Below, piece after piece: positions 25,380 to 36,500 of a stretch of 64,000 bases of DNA (position 1 is its first letter; the number at the start of each line of letters is the position of its first letter). Both the position numbers and the translations under genes were made by a program. The notes under the pieces are model-generated. The model worked only from the letters and a program-made list of their open reading frames with translations. It made no database searches and was not told the origin of the DNA. This DNA is from Oscillospiraceae bacterium. Its GTDB lineage: Bacteria > Bacillota > Clostridia > Oscillospirales > Oscillospiraceae. The stretch is from assembly GCA_015067995.1 (NCBI GenBank), contig SVLJ01000004.1:124001-188000 (forward strand), read 5' to 3'.

Positions 25380-26627
25380 ATGACGATTCTGGAACAACAG
25401 GGCGCAGCTGCCAAGGCCGCGTCCCGGGTACTGGCCTGTGCCGGCACCGCCAAGAAGAACGAAGCTCTGGCCGCCGTGGCGGAAGCACTCTGGAACGGCC
25501 GTCAGGAATGGCTGGACGCCAACGCCGAGGATGTCGCCGCCGCCAAGGAAGCAGGCATCAGCGAAGCGCTGCTGGACCGCCTGACGCTGACAGAAGCACG
25601 TATCGCCGGCATCACAGACGCTATCCGGCAGGTCATCGCTCTCCCCGACCCCATCGGCACCGTCACCCGTATGGAGACCCGTCCCAACGGGCTGATCATC
25701 GGGCGTCGCCGTGTTCCCCTGGGTGTCATTGCCATCATCTACGAGGCACGCCCCAACGTCACTGCCGATGCCGCTGTTCTCTGCCTGAAATCCGGCAACA
25801 CCTGTATTCTCCGCGGCGGCAAGGAGGCAATTCGCTCCAACCGCTGCGCCGTCCGGCTCATGCGGCAGGCACTGGAATCTGCAGGTCTTCCTGCCGACTG
25901 CGTTTCTCTGGTGCAGGACACCTCCCGCGAATCCGCCAACGAGCTGATGCATCTCAACGACTATGTGGATGTGCTGATCCCCCGGGGCGGCGCAGGCCTC
26001 ATCCGCTCCGTTGCCAAAAACGCCAGCGTACCTGTCATCCGCACAGGCGAAGGCGTGTGCCATATCTACATCGACAGCGAGGCCGATCTGGACATGGGCG
26101 CAGAGATCCTCTTCAACGCCAAGTGCTCCCGTCCTTCCGTCTGCAACGCCGCAGAGTGCGTCCTCATCGCAGAGGATGTGGCAGAAGACTTCCTGAAAAA
26201 GGCCGTTCCCCTGCTGGAGCAGAAGCATGTGGAGCTGCGCTGCTGCGAAAAGTCCCTTGCCATTCTGGGCAGCCGCGGCATTCCCGCCACAGATGAGGAC
26301 TGGGACAGCGAGTACGGTGATTACGTGCTGGCCGTACGGATCGTCAGGGATGCCGCCGAGGCCATGGACTTCATCGCCGACCATACCAGCGGCCATTCCG
26401 AGGCCATCGTCACCCGCAACTACTTCACCGCCCAGAAGTTCCTGGACACCGTGGACGCTGCGGCGGTCTATGTCAACGCCTCCACCCGCTTCACCGACGG
26501 TGGAGAGTTCGGACTGGGGGCGGAGATCGGCATCTCCACCCAGAAAATGCACGCCAGGGGCCCCATGGGTCTGGAAGAGCTGACCAGCTGCAAATACGTC
26601 ATCTACGGCGAAGGCCAGGTGCGCTGA
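25380..26627 (+). CDS. proA: Gamma-glutamyl phosphate reductase
   Basis: 415 residues of the aldehyde-dehydrogenase fold. IYEARPNVTADAAVLCLKSGN near 121-141 is the family signature, and the catalytic cysteine lies in NAKCSRPSVCNAAEC (near 240-255). The C-terminal part has FGLGAEIGISTQKMHARGPMGL. It reduces gamma-glutamyl phosphate to glutamate semialdehyde with NADPH. AAAAGGAG nine bases before the ATG lies inside the end of proB, so the two are translationally linked. Confidence 0.96.
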   Translation: MTILEQQGAAAKAASRVLACAGTAKKNEALAAVAEALWNGRQEWLDANAEDVAAAKEAGISEALLDRLTLTEARIAGITDAIRQVIALPDPIGTVTRMETRPNGLIIGRRRVPLGVIAIIYEARPNVTADAAVLCLKSGNTCILRGGKEAIRSNRCAVRLMRQALESAGLPADCVSLVQDTSRESANELMHLNDYVDVLIPRGGAGLIRSVAKNASVPVIRTGEGVCHIYIDSEADLDMGAEILFNAKCSRPSVCNAAECVLIAEDVAEDFLKKAVPLLEQKHVELRCCEKSLAILGSRGIPATDEDWDSEYGDYVLAVRIVRDAAEAMDFIADHTSGHSEAIVTRNYFTAQKFLDTVDAAAVYVNASTRFTDGGEFGLGAEIGISTQKMHARGPMGLEELTSCKYVIYGEGQVR

Positions 26628-26662
26628 GCCACTATACTGAAAAGAGAAACGAGGTCCTCAAT

Positions 26663-27469
26663 ATGGCAACCTTTGGATTTATCGGCTGCGGCAATATGGG
26701 CGGTGCTCTCGCCCGGGCCGTGTGCAAAACCGTTCCTGCAGATCAGGTGTTCCTCACCAACCGCACCACGGAAAAAGCAAAGGCACTGGCCGACGAGCTT
26801 GGCTGCTGTGTGGCTCTGGACAACGATGCCGTTGCCGTCAGCGCCGACTTCATCTTTCTGGGCGTCAAGCCTCAGATGATGGCGGATGTCCTCACCGACA
26901 TTGCCCCGGCGCTGGCAAAGCGGGAAACACCCTTCGTTCTGGTGACCATGGCCGCCGGTCTCACCATCGCCGCCATCCGCGAAATGGCCGGCGGCGAATA
27001 CCCCGTTATCCGTATCATGCCCAATACGCCGGTCTCCATCGGCGAGGGCATGCTTCTCTACACCCTTAGCGAAAACGTGTCCGCTGCAGCCGAAAAGACT
27101 TTTCTGGCAGCGCTCGCCGACTCCGGCCGCCTGTCCTCCCTGCCCGAAAAGCTCATGGACGCCGGCAGTGCCGTGTCCGGCTGCGGCCCCGCCTTTGTGG
27201 ATCTGTTTATCGAGTCTCTGGCAGACGGCGGCGTGGCCTGCGGTCTGCCCCGGGCACAGGCTATGGAACTGGCCGCACAGATGGTGCTGGGCTCTGCCAA
27301 GCTGGTACTGGAATCCGGCAAGCACCCCGGCGTACTGAAGGACGCCGTCTGCTCCCCCGGAGGCACCACCATCCAGGGTGTCCGCGCACTGGAGGAAGGC
27401 GGATTCCGGGGCGTGGTCATGGACGCCGTCATCGCAGCCTATGAAAAAACGCTGGAGCTCAAAAAATAA
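26663..27469 (+). CDS. proC: Pyrroline-5-carboxylate reductase
   Basis: 268 residues. The Rossmann start is FGFIGCGNMGGALARA, the middle has VSIGEGMLLYTLSE and the signature VSGCGPAFVDLFIESLADGG (near 172-192), and the C-terminal CSPGGTTIQGVRALEEGG (near 230-247) is diagnostic. It reduces pyrroline-5-carboxylate to proline with NAD(P)H. It follows proA by 35 bp, so proB-proA-proC is a complete pathway from glutamate in one operon. Confidence 0.96.
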   Translation: MATFGFIGCGNMGGALARAVCKTVPADQVFLTNRTTEKAKALADELGCCVALDNDAVAVSADFIFLGVKPQMMADVLTDIAPALAKRETPFVLVTMAAGLTIAAIREMAGGEYPVIRIMPNTPVSIGEGMLLYTLSENVSAAAEKTFLAALADSGRLSSLPEKLMDAGSAVSGCGPAFVDLFIESLADGGVACGLPRAQAMELAAQMVLGSAKLVLESGKHPGVLKDAVCSPGGTTIQGVRALEEGGFRGVVMDAVIAAYEKTLELKK

Positions 27470-27484
27470 CACAGAAAAACAGCA

Positions 27485-27518
27485 GCAGGACCGGTTTGGA
27501 ACCGGTCCTGCCTTTCAT
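27485..27518 (+). terminator. Terminator of the proline operon
   Basis: A perfect 12-bp stem (27485-27496 with 27500-27511, loop TGG) is followed by CTTTCATTT. It lies between converging genes and may serve both. Confidence 0.8.
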
Positions 27519-27524
27519 TTCCGA

Positions 27525-28160
27525 TCAGATCTCTTCCCGTAATCCAGGAAGCCGTTCTTCCCCCACCTTGATCATATCGAGGCTGCCGGCAGAAAGCTCC
27601 GTCAGCCGGGACCGGAACTCTTCCGCACCGCCTGACGGGAATGCCGCATGAATGGTAACGTCTGCCCCATAATCCACAGAGCGCACCATGCCGCCGCAGG
27701 CCTCCACTTCCAGCTTCACCCGCTCAAACAGCGGATAGGTACACGGTATGTCCCAAAGCGTCCAAAGACTGACACGGCAGATTCCCGCCGCCGTCAGGGC
27801 ATCCTTGGCGCCTTTGGTATAGGCTCGGGCCAGTCCGCCGGCACCCAACAGAATGCCTCCAAAATACCTGGTCACCACACAGCAGACGTTGGTGATATCC
27901 TCGCGCTGAAACACATTCAGCATGGGCTGCCCCGCCGTTCCCTGAGGCTCTCCGTCATCAGAGTAGCGTACCACGCCGCCTTCTCGGATGATATAGCACC
28001 AGCAGTTGTGACGGGCATCATAATGCTTCTTTTTGGTGGCTTCGATCTTTGACCGTGCCTCTGCTTCGCTCTCCACCCGCCAGACATATCCGATAAAGCG
28101 GGAGCGCTTCTCTACAAATTCGCTCTCCGAATCCTCAAAGGGCACCAGATACTCGCTCAC
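27525..28160 (-). CDS. YigZ/IMPACT family protein
   Basis: 211 residues. The first half is the UPF0029 domain: EKRSRFIGYVWRVESEAEA, HNCWCYIIREGG, RYSDDGEPQGTAGQPML and VVTRYFGGILLGAGGLARAYTKGA, all typical. The C-terminal ferredoxin-like domain of the YigZ type follows. The role is uncertain; eukaryotic IMPACT relatives modulate translational control. Start choice: GTG at 28158-28160 has GGAGG nine bases upstream, while the ATG three codons earlier abuts the same GGAGG and is unlikely. Confidence 0.87.
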   Translation of the reverse strand: MSEYLVPFEDSESEFVEKRSRFIGYVWRVESEAEARSKIEATKKKHYDARHNCWCYIIREGGVVRYSDDGEPQGTAGQPMLNVFQREDITNVCCVVTRYFGGILLGAGGLARAYTKGAKDALTAAGICRVSLWTLWDIPCTYPLFERVKLEVEACGGMVRSVDYGADVTIHAAFPSGGAEEFRSRLTELSAGSLDMIKVGEERLPGLREEI

Positions 28161-28231
28161 GCTGCTCATCCTCCACAAAACACTGATTTTTTATCATCTG
28201 TAAAGCAATTTCGCAGTACAGACAAATAGCC

Positions 28232-29503
28232 TTATTCCTGAATATACGGTGTCATCTGTCCCAGCACACGGGGGTCACAGACGGCCGTCACGTCAATGGT
28301 TTCGCTGTACTCCACGCTCTCCACCCTGGCCTCCCGGTACAGCACATCCAGCAGCGCACCCTTGTCATAGGGAATGTGTAGCACACAGCGGCGGGTTCCC
28401 TTGTCCAGACGCTTGTCGATCAGCGCCAGCAGCTGTTCCAGTCCCTCTCCGGTACGGGCAGACACGGACACGATATCCTCGCCGTGGGGCATGATCTCTC
28501 CGGCGGGCACAGCATCGCACTTGTTGAACACATCAATACGGGGCAGCTCGGAGGCCCCCAACTCCACAATGAGGTTTTCCACCACCTGTGCCTGCTGCTG
28601 CCACTCAGGATTGGAAACATCGATGACATGAAGCAGCAGATCTGCGTATTCCAGTTCCTCCAGCGTAGCTTTAAAAGCTTCTACCAACTGATGGGGCAGC
28701 TTTCGGATAAAGCCGACGGTATCGCTGATAACCACATCCATGGTATCGCTCACCGTCAGAAGGCGGCTGGTGGTATCCAGCGTATCAAACAGACGGTTAT
28801 TGGCCGGGATACCGGCACCTGTCAGCTTGTTGAGCAGCGTGGATTTTCCCGCGTTGGTATAGCCCACAATCGCCACCACGGGAATCTCGTTTTTCCGGCG
28901 CTGCTGGCGCTGGGTACTGCGGACGCGGCGCACATCCTCCAGGTCTGCCCGAAGCTTGTCAATTTTCTTATGGATCAGGCGACGGTCAGTCTCCAGCTGG
29001 GTCTCGCCGGGGCCCTTGGAACCGATGGCTCCCTTGCCGCTGGTACCGCCCTGACGTTCCAGATGTGTCCACATACCCGTCAATCGGGGCAGCAGATATT
29101 TGTACTCTGCCAGCTCCACCTGCAGGCGGCCCTCGCGGGTCTTGGCACGCTGCGCGAAAATATCCAGGATCAGTCCGCAGCGGTCCAGCACCTGCACGCC
29201 CAAAAGCTCCGTCAGCACACGCTGCTGCGAGGGAGACAGGTCATTGTCGAAGATGACCATGGTGGCCTTGGTGTTCTCGCAGTACAGCTTCACCTCTGCC
29301 ACTTTTCCCTCGCCGATGAAGGTACGGGGATCCGGCGAGGCACGATTCTGCAGCACAGTGCCCACCGTTTCGCCGCCGGCAGTCTCTACAAGAGCAGCCA
29401 GCTCCTCCATGGTGATCTCGTCTGCATTTTCATCCTTTTTCAGCACCGGGGAATTTAATCCTACCAGTACAACTTTGTCTCTGATTTTTGTTTCTTCCTG
29501 CAT
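28232..29503 (-). CDS. hflX: Ribosome-associated GTPase HflX
   Basis: 423 residues. The HflX-specific N-terminal domain carries IFDNDLSPSQQRVL and VLDRCGLILDIFAQRAKTREG, and GGTSGKGAIGSKGPGETQLE is the family hallmark. A glycine-rich linker and coiled coil lead to the G domain with GYTNAGKSTLLNKLTG, DTVGFI and NKCD. The protein splits stalled or heat-damaged 70S ribosomes. AAAGGACG precedes the ATG. It has its own promoter and is 72 bp upstream of yigZ. Confidence 0.95.
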   Translation of the reverse strand: MQEETKIRDKVVLVGLNSPVLKKDENADEITMEELAALVETAGGETVGTVLQNRASPDPRTFIGEGKVAEVKLYCENTKATMVIFDNDLSPSQQRVLTELLGVQVLDRCGLILDIFAQRAKTREGRLQVELAEYKYLLPRLTGMWTHLERQGGTSGKGAIGSKGPGETQLETDRRLIHKKIDKLRADLEDVRRVRSTQRQQRRKNEIPVVAIVGYTNAGKSTLLNKLTGAGIPANNRLFDTLDTTSRLLTVSDTMDVVISDTVGFIRKLPHQLVEAFKATLEELEYADLLLHVIDVSNPEWQQQAQVVENLIVELGASELPRIDVFNKCDAVPAGEIMPHGEDIVSVSARTGEGLEQLLALIDKRLDKGTRRCVLHIPYDKGALLDVLYREARVESVEYSETIDVTAVCDPRVLGQMTPYIQE

Positions 29504-29553
29504 AGCGTCCTTTCCGGAGCATTCCGCCCTGTCTGTTGTTGATTTCTGACTTT

Positions 29554-29581
29554 ATTATATGACATTCACACGGATTTGCAA
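29554..29581 (-). promoter_or_regulatory. Promoter of hflX
   Basis: On the minus strand TTGCAA (29576-29581), a 16-bp spacer and TATAAT (29554-29559). Confidence 0.65.
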
Positions 29582-29597
29582 AGAAAATGCGTAAATA

Positions 29598-29637
29598 ACT
29601 GCAAAAATCCCCGCATCCTTACGGATACGGGGATTTT
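29598..29637 (-). terminator. Terminator of rpmE
   Basis: The stem AATCCCCG...CGGGGATT with inner ATCC/GGAT pairing is followed on the minus strand by TTTTTG. Confidence 0.85.
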
Positions 29638-29649
29638 GTGACGTGTCGA

Positions 29650-29850
29650 TCAGTTCAGGCCGAACTTCTTGTTGAACTTGGCCACGCGTCCGCCGGTATC
29701 GACCAGCTTCTGCTTGCCAGTGAAGAAGGGGTGACACTTAGAGCAGACTTCCACCTTGATATCCTTCTTGGTAGAACCTGTCTCAATCACATTACCGCAG
29801 GCGCAAGTAATAGTAGTCTGCTGATAATTGGGATGGATTCCTTCCTTCAT
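29650..29850 (-). CDS. rpmE: 50S ribosomal protein L31 (zinc-binding type)
   Basis: 66 residues, starting [20 protein letters not shown]. The cysteines CAC (16-18) and CSKC (36-39) form the zinc site of the C+ form of L31, and [23 protein letters not shown] is the usual C-terminal signature. L31 bridges the two ribosomal subunits. The cysteine-bearing form fits a zinc-replete condition; a C- paralogue is not in this window. Confidence 0.96.
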   Translation of the reverse strand: MKEGIHPNYQQTTITCACGNVIETGSTKKDIKVEVCSKCHPFFTGKQKLVDTGGRVAKFNKKFGLN

Positions 29851-29900
29851 TGCTCTTGTTCACCCCTTTTCTGATAATAGTCCTTTACAAAGGCTCATTC

Positions 29901-29929
29901 ACTTTATCATACATTTTCGTGAAATGCAA
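29901..29929 (-). promoter_or_regulatory. Promoter of rpmE
   Basis: On the minus strand TTGCAT (29924-29929), a 17-bp spacer and TAAAGT (29901-29906), about 50 bp before the ATG. Confidence 0.6.
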
Positions 29930-29983
29930 GCATTTTCTTTTGCAAAAAGCAACTTTTTTTAGAAACATTCCGACACAGGAAAG

Positions 29984-32900
29984 TCAAAGCTCTACCGTTT
30001 TGCCGGGATGCAGGAAATACAGGACTTTTCGGCCCACGGGACGCTCCAGCACACGCTCCAGAGCAGCGCTGTATGTTTCCAGCTGAACACGGTATTCCTC
30101 CCCACGGCGGATAACCTCCGTCCCGGATACACGATCCGTTTTGAAGTCCACCACTGTCAGGCTGCCATCCTCTTCCGCAAAGAAACAGTCCACCACACCC
30201 TGCAAAAGCACGGTGTCTCCTTCGCACGCCGTAGGCTCCAGCACAGCAGCTGGCAGCAGCACGGTAAAAGGATATTCCCGGAATACTTCACCGGCCGAGC
30301 GCAGCCGCTCTGCCAGATCAGACCGCAGCAAGCACTCCAACGCCGGGACATCTACGGCTTCCGCCTGTGCCTCTGTCAGCAATCGCCGTTCCTGCAGCTT
30401 TGTCACCTGTCCGGCAACATCCTCGTTGTGGAAATCCAGATACTGCAGCACCAGATGGGTCGCTGTGCCCTTTTCGGCAGCGGTCAGGCCTCCGCCTGCC
30501 TGCCGGAATTTCGGCTGAGAGAGAGGCCTCAGCCACAGGACAGGCGTGGTGTGTTCAGCCGCCTCACGATCCAGCTCTCTGCCCTTCATCTGCGTTGCGG
30601 TGATTTTGGCAGGCAGTCCCGTCTCCTTTTCATAGCGATAGCGGAACGACAGCAGCTTCGCGTTTACTTCACCGTTTTTCTCTTCTTCCCGATTCCGGCT
30701 TTCCTTGGATTCCGGCGCAGAGCGATAGTCTTCACTGTCATGAGTAAATACTTTCCACGCACTGGTATCTCCGGTATACAGCGCTTCTACGCCAACCTCC
30801 CCCAGCTCCCGGAGAGGTGCAGCCTCCGGACGGCACAACAGCGGCAACAGCAGCCAGTCTGCAAAACAGGTTCCTTCGCCGACAGCCTCCGGCCAGGACG
30901 GGCAGGCCGCCAGCGGCGCCAGCTTCTTGATACGGTTTGCCGCACTGTACATGGCATTGACAAGGATCAGCTTTTCCTTTGGCCGGGTCATAGCCACATA
31001 CAGCAGTCTTTGTTCCTCTGCACGGTTTTCGCGCAGCAGTGCAAATTCCAGCGCACGGCGCGCCAGCGTCGGATAGCGGATACGCCGCGCCAGCTCTACA
31101 CGGGTTGGGCCCAGTCCCAGCTTGGGATGTACCAGCACCGAACTGGCGATATCCTGTCTGGAAAATGCGTGATCCAGATCTGTCAAAATTACAATAGGAA
31201 ACTCCAGTCCTTTTGACTTGTGGATACTCATAATTCGGACTCCGGCGGTATCTGCCGCACCGCGAATCTGCGGCGCACGGCCAGTCTCCAGCAGGCCGGT
31301 AATCCGGCGCACAAAAGCAAATACCCCTCTGCACCCGCTGCCTTCCAGCTTCTTCGCCTGCTCTGTCAGTGCAATCAGATTCTCCCTGCGGCGTGCACCG
31401 CCTTCCATGGTGCCAAATACGCCCAAGACGTTCAGTCGGTTATAAAGTTGCCACAACAAGCGATAGACGGTCACATCACAGGCCAGCAGCCGCAGTTCGG
31501 TCAGAATCTTCAGGAATGCCTGCGTATCGCTGTTCTCATCCCTTTTTAGGGCGGAATAGAAATCCCCTTCCGGCGTATTTCCGCGGATCTGTGCCAGACG
31601 ATCCGGAGAAAAAGCAAATATCGGAGAGCGCAAAACCGCAATCAGCGGCACATCCTGCCGTGGATTATCAATGATTTTCAGGAAAGACAGCACGGTGGAA
31701 ACTTCCATGGCGGCAAAGAAATCCTCATTGCTCTCCTCAGCACAGGACACCTCCTGCTCCGCCAGCGCCGCAGCATAGGCAGCGCTGCGGCTGCCGGGAG
31801 CACGCATGAGGATAACAATATCCTCCGGACGGCAGGGACGCAGTTTCCCATTCTTATCGGTGACAGGGTATCCTGCATCCAGCAATTCGCGGATTCGCTT
31901 TGCCACAAAACGGGCTTCCGCCGTCAGCCGTTTCACCGGCAGGTCCTGATCTCCCCGTTTTCGCTGGCAGGAAATCAGATGGAACTCTGTATCACAGTCA
32001 TTTCGCGGCGGATAGTACTCTGCACCGAAATGCAGTGCTTCCTCTTCTCCATAGTCGATCTCTCCCATTTCCCGGGAAAGGATATTCTCAAAGATGAAGT
32101 TTGCCGCATCCAGAATTTCCCGGCGCGAACGAAAGTTTTTGCTGAGCAGTATCTTCCGCGGCTGCCCTTCTTTCGCCTCCTGATAAGGCAGGAAGGACTG
32201 ATACCGCTCCAGAAAAATAGAGGGATCCGCCAGACGGAAGCGATAAATGCTCTGCTTCACATCGCCTACCGCAAACAGATTTTTTTCATCGCGGGATACC
32301 GCCCGAAAGATGGCATTCTGCACTTCATTGGTATCCTGATACTCATCCACCAGGATCTCCACATAACGAGACGCTATCTGCGCCCCCAGCTCTGTAGGTT
32401 CACCGCTATCGTTTACCAGCAGCGTCAAGGCCAGATGCTCCTGATCAGAAAAATCGATGGTATTGAGGCGCAGCTTTTCCTTACGGTAATCCGCTGCAAA
32501 CTCACCGGCAAGCCGGAGCAGCGCCAGCATAGCAGGTGCCACTGCCGCCAGATCCTCCACCGCTTCCGCTGCAGATACATTCAGTACGCCCCGCATGGCT
32601 TTGACGGCATCCTTGCAGCCTCCCCAGAGCTTCTGCGCTCTGACCTTCTGCTCGCCGCCGTCCGCAGCCTTCACCGCGCCCAGCTTGGGAAACACCAGAG
32701 ATGCCGCCAGTTCGGAGGCAGCATCCCAGCCACTGTCTCCGGCAGACTTTTCCAGTTCCAGCAGCTTCTCAGCCACCATCTGAAAACGGTCCGCATATCC
32801 TTTCTGCAGTGCCGGGCAGTCCGCCATCCCTTCCGCCGCTGCGGTCAGCAGTCGACCCCAATGCTCCGCTTTGCGCTGAATACTCTCCAACAGCAGTTTT

Positions 32901-33562
32901 GCATAGACGGTATCATCAAAACAAACACCGCCGTTTGACATTGCCACCCAGAAGTCTGTGCTCTCTGCCAGCCATCGCTCCGGCCAGGCATGGCTCTGGA
33001 GCTTCTGATAAAGCTCCAGCACCAGGGTTTCCAGAGCGCGGTCATCCCGACCAAAGCCCAGTGTCTCTGCCAGTTCCGTTCCGCTCTCATCCAGATTCTC
33101 GTAAAATCGTTCCAGCGTCCTGCCGAGGATCTTCTCCCTGAGCATCTGCGCCTCATTTTCATCCAGCACACGAAAATCCGGGGACAGGCTGCTGCGATCC
33201 TCCTCTTTTGACAGAAGGTGTGTGTTTTCCCGCAGCAAGGAGGTGCAGAAAGCATCTACCGTCCGGATATCTGCCCGGTAAACCAGCAGCAGCTGACGGC
33301 GCAAATGCGCATCGTCAGGTCGTTCTGCCAGACGTGCAGAAAGCTCCTCTGCGATCTTGTTCCTCAGTTCTGCTGCTGCGGCCTTGGTATACGTGATGAT
33401 AAGAAAGTCATCCACATTGCAATTTTCTTCCGTTATATATCGAAACAGGCGCTCCACCAGAACTTTGGTCTTACCGGAGCCTGCAGCAGCCGAAACCAGC
33501 AAGCTGCCGCCGCGGTTTTCCACCACCGCCTGTTGAGCAGCGGTCAGCCGTAATACGCTCAT
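29984..33562 (-). CDS. addA: ATP-dependent helicase/nuclease subunit A
   Basis: 1192 residues. The UvrD-type helicase has SAAAGSGKTKVLVERL (Walker A, near 24-39), VDEYQDTN (Walker B) and VGDVKQSIYRFR, plus IMSIHKSKGLEFP in the C-terminal helicase half. The C-terminal RecB-type nuclease is visible in LQGVVDCFFAEEDG and LTVVDFKTDRV with the catalytic Asp and Lys. AddA with AddB resects double-strand breaks to a Chi-like site for RecA loading. The ATG overlaps the TGA of addB by four bases, a coupled pair. Confidence 0.96.
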   Translation of the reverse strand: MSVLRLTAAQQAVVENRGGSLLVSAAAGSGKTKVLVERLFRYITEENCNVDDFLIITYTKAAAAELRNKIAEELSARLAERPDDAHLRRQLLLVYRADIRTVDAFCTSLLRENTHLLSKEEDRSSLSPDFRVLDENEAQMLREKILGRTLERFYENLDESGTELAETLGFGRDDRALETLVLELYQKLQSHAWPERWLAESTDFWVAMSNGGVCFDDTVYAKLLLESIQRKAEHWGRLLTAAAEGMADCPALQKGYADRFQMVAEKLLELEKSAGDSGWDAASELAASLVFPKLGAVKAADGGEQKVRAQKLWGGCKDAVKAMRGVLNVSAAEAVEDLAAVAPAMLALLRLAGEFAADYRKEKLRLNTIDFSDQEHLALTLLVNDSGEPTELGAQIASRYVEILVDEYQDTNEVQNAIFRAVSRDEKNLFAVGDVKQSIYRFRLADPSIFLERYQSFLPYQEAKEGQPRKILLSKNFRSRREILDAANFIFENILSREMGEIDYGEEEALHFGAEYYPPRNDCDTEFHLISCQRKRGDQDLPVKRLTAEARFVAKRIRELLDAGYPVTDKNGKLRPCRPEDIVILMRAPGSRSAAYAAALAEQEVSCAEESNEDFFAAMEVSTVLSFLKIIDNPRQDVPLIAVLRSPIFAFSPDRLAQIRGNTPEGDFYSALKRDENSDTQAFLKILTELRLLACDVTVYRLLWQLYNRLNVLGVFGTMEGGARRRENLIALTEQAKKLEGSGCRGVFAFVRRITGLLETGRAPQIRGAADTAGVRIMSIHKSKGLEFPIVILTDLDHAFSRQDIASSVLVHPKLGLGPTRVELARRIRYPTLARRALEFALLRENRAEEQRLLYVAMTRPKEKLILVNAMYSAANRIKKLAPLAACPSWPEAVGEGTCFADWLLLPLLCRPEAAPLRELGEVGVEALYTGDTSAWKVFTHDSEDYRSAPESKESRNREEEKNGEVNAKLLSFRYRYEKETGLPAKITATQMKGRELDREAAEHTTPVLWLRPLSQPKFRQAGGGLTAAEKGTATHLVLQYLDFHNEDVAGQVTKLQERRLLTEAQAEAVDVPALECLLRSDLAERLRSAGEVFREYPFTVLLPAAVLEPTACEGDTVLLQGVVDCFFAEEDGSLTVVDFKTDRVSGTEVIRRGEEYRVQLETYSAALERVLERPVGRKVLYFLHPGKTVEL

Positions 33563-36500
33563 GCATCTTCCTCCTTTCCGATCTGATCCCAGAATTCCTC
33601 CGCCTTGATAGGCGCGATGTACCGCAGACGGTCACGCCCGCGGCCCTCCTCAAAGTGACAGGCCGACGCCCAGGAGCAGTAGCGGCAGAAGCGATCCTCC
33701 TCACTGTGGCAGCAAGGGTCCGCATCGATATTGCCGTCCCGCAGCTCGCAGGCAATCTGGTGGAGCAGCTTATCCACATATCGGCTCAGCGCGCCCAGTC
33801 GTGCAGCCGAGGCGATACTGCCGCTGATATCGCCGTTTTTGTCGATCCGGAGCGGCAGATACTGCGGCGCAGTCAGCGCCTCGTGCTCCATCGCCTGCAG
33901 TACATCCTGTTCCTCCAGCAACAATCCGCTGCGCCGCAGTGTCTTCTCACGGAGAGCCGCCAGCTGCTCCGGTGTGATGCTGCGTTCTGCAGCGAGGATC
34001 TGATCTCTGGCAGGCAGATACAGCACGCCCGCAGGCTCAATTTCGTGCCCGAAATACGCTTCTCCGTCACGGTCGATGGTAAAGAGATACAGCAGCATCT
34101 GCAGATCCAGTCCCATACGAACCTCTGCCAGATCAAAGCTCTTTTTTCCGGTCTTGTAATCCACCACCCGGAGGTACAGCTTTCCATCCTTCAGCCAACC
34201 GTCCACACGGTCAACCTTGCCGGTAATCCGCAGCTCGCTGTCCGGTTCCGTAATGGTCACCGCTGGAAGCGTACCGCCCTCACCGAACGCCAGTTCAAAT
34301 TCCAGCGGAACAAAGTCGGAGTGACGCAGTTCTTCCGCTGTTTCCAGCACAATCATCCGGGCAGTATTTCGCAGACGCCTGAACAGGTAACGGAACCGGG
34401 CAGTGCAATCCCGCAAATTGGGGTATTCCAGCTGCGCATATTCATCGGCATATTTCTCCGTCAACCCGCGCAGCTGTTCATCGGACACAGCAGCATAGCC
34501 TCCCTGTGCCATGACCTCACGTGTGACATTTTCCAGAACAAAATGCAGGAATGTACCCACCTGAGGGGCATCAAAGGTGGCCTTGGGCCGCTCCCTGGCC
34601 TTCAAACCGTATTCCATAAAGTAGGCAAAGTGACAGGAATTCAGCCGCTCCACACGGGATGCCGACATATGAAACCGGCTTCCGTACAGCGCAGATACCG
34701 CCGATTTGGACAGCTGTCCACGCTCCATCCCACGGACATGCTTCATGGCTGCCAGCTGCCATTCATAGCCGCCGCTCTCTTCAAACCACTTCCACAAAGC
34801 GCCGCCCGGCTCATTGCCGGCAGCCTCCAGCGCCGGTACCACCGCAGCAAAACGCCACGGCCGGTGCGGGTCTTCCTTCTCCACCACCACACCAGGGAAC
34901 AGGCGGCAGATGCGTTCAATGACAAAGGCGGGACGTAGTTCCGAACCGGATACGTCCGTTACGGGATAGCTGACCGTGAGACTTTCCGTAGGCTGTGCCA
35001 GCGCAGCATACAGATTCTGCAGCTCAATGTTCAGCAGCTCCATGCCGCGGGGCGCAAGCCGCATTCCCAGCGACAGCAGCGCATCACGGTCATCATCGTT
35101 GAGAATGCCGCCTCCGCTACCGGCAGTCGGGATCACATGATCATTGGCGCCCAGCAGAATAAAATGCCGAACCGTATGGCGGTCATTTCGCGTAATCTCG
35201 CTGACAGTGACCTGATCCAGAGACACCGGAATGGTACCCACACTGTATTGGGTCACCACCTGCCGCAAAAGCCGCAGGAACTCATCCGTACTCAGCGGCG
35301 TATCGTTCAGCAGCTCCACAAACTGATCCAGCACTCCGCAGAGAACCTGCCACAGCTGCGCGGTTTCTTCTGCACGCTGCAGCCACCCCTGATCTGCCAG
35401 CCGCTTCCGCTGCATCTCCAGCCGCTTCTGCAGCCCCAGTTCCTCCAGAAATGCATACAGCGCACGAACCTGCTCCCCTGCGGTCTCTGCCGATTTCAAA
35501 CCATCCGCCAGTATCTTCAGCGGCTCGGCAACCTTCCTGCGCAGCTCATTGATTTTTGCCAGTGCATTCTTCCGGCCCTCGGACCAGCGCGCTCCGTAGC
35601 CATCTGGATTGGCCGTCCAGTCCACATCCCGCAGCCACATGCTGCCGTGGATATCCCACGCCAGCACATAGTTTTCCAGACGATCACACTGATCCGCAGA
35701 CAACCCTGTCAAACCGGTCTTCAGGTAGCGAAACATATCCTCATATTCAAAACCGCCGTTCACCGCATCCAGCGCACCAAAAATCATAGTCATGACCGGC
35801 GTTTCCAGAATATCGCTGCGGCGGCTCATATAAATGGGGATCTCATAGCGCTGGAAAACACTCTCGATGACAGACTCATAATCTCCCATGTTTCGGGTGC
35901 CTACCAGAATATCCCGATAGCGGCACTTTCCCGCCGCTACCATGCGGCGGATCTGGGCAGCTGCCTGCTCCGTCTCGGAAAAAATATCCTGCGCCTCACG
36001 AATACGGATACAGGACACCTCCCCTTCCCAGCGTTCATCTCCGCCAAAGAAGCAGCGTTCCAGATGAGACAGGGGGTGAGTTGTCCCGTCTGCTGTCGTG
36101 TAAACGACCTCCGCAGAAACTCCATACTCCTGCGCCAGACGCACCAGTGCATCCCTTGTCCTGTAGGATGCGTCGAAAATTTCCTCCCGGCCGCCATTCG
36201 CCTGCCCCAGCAGCGTCACTGTCACGGACGCTGCCCGGCGCAAAAACACAGACAGCACCTTCAGCTCCACAGCGTTGAAATAGGTAAAACCATCGACAAA
36301 GATATGCGTACCGTCAATATAGCCGGAGTCCCCCAGATGGTCATAAAGCTTTGCCATCCGGTCACGGGGATCAAAGCCGGCAGCAGCAAGAGTTTCCCGA
36401 TAATATGCATACAGAAGGCTCAGATCTGCCAGTTTTTCCGCCGTTGCGCCCGTGACCTCCTGGGCTTTTTCCGCCAATGCAGCAGGCGTGATGTCGTAGC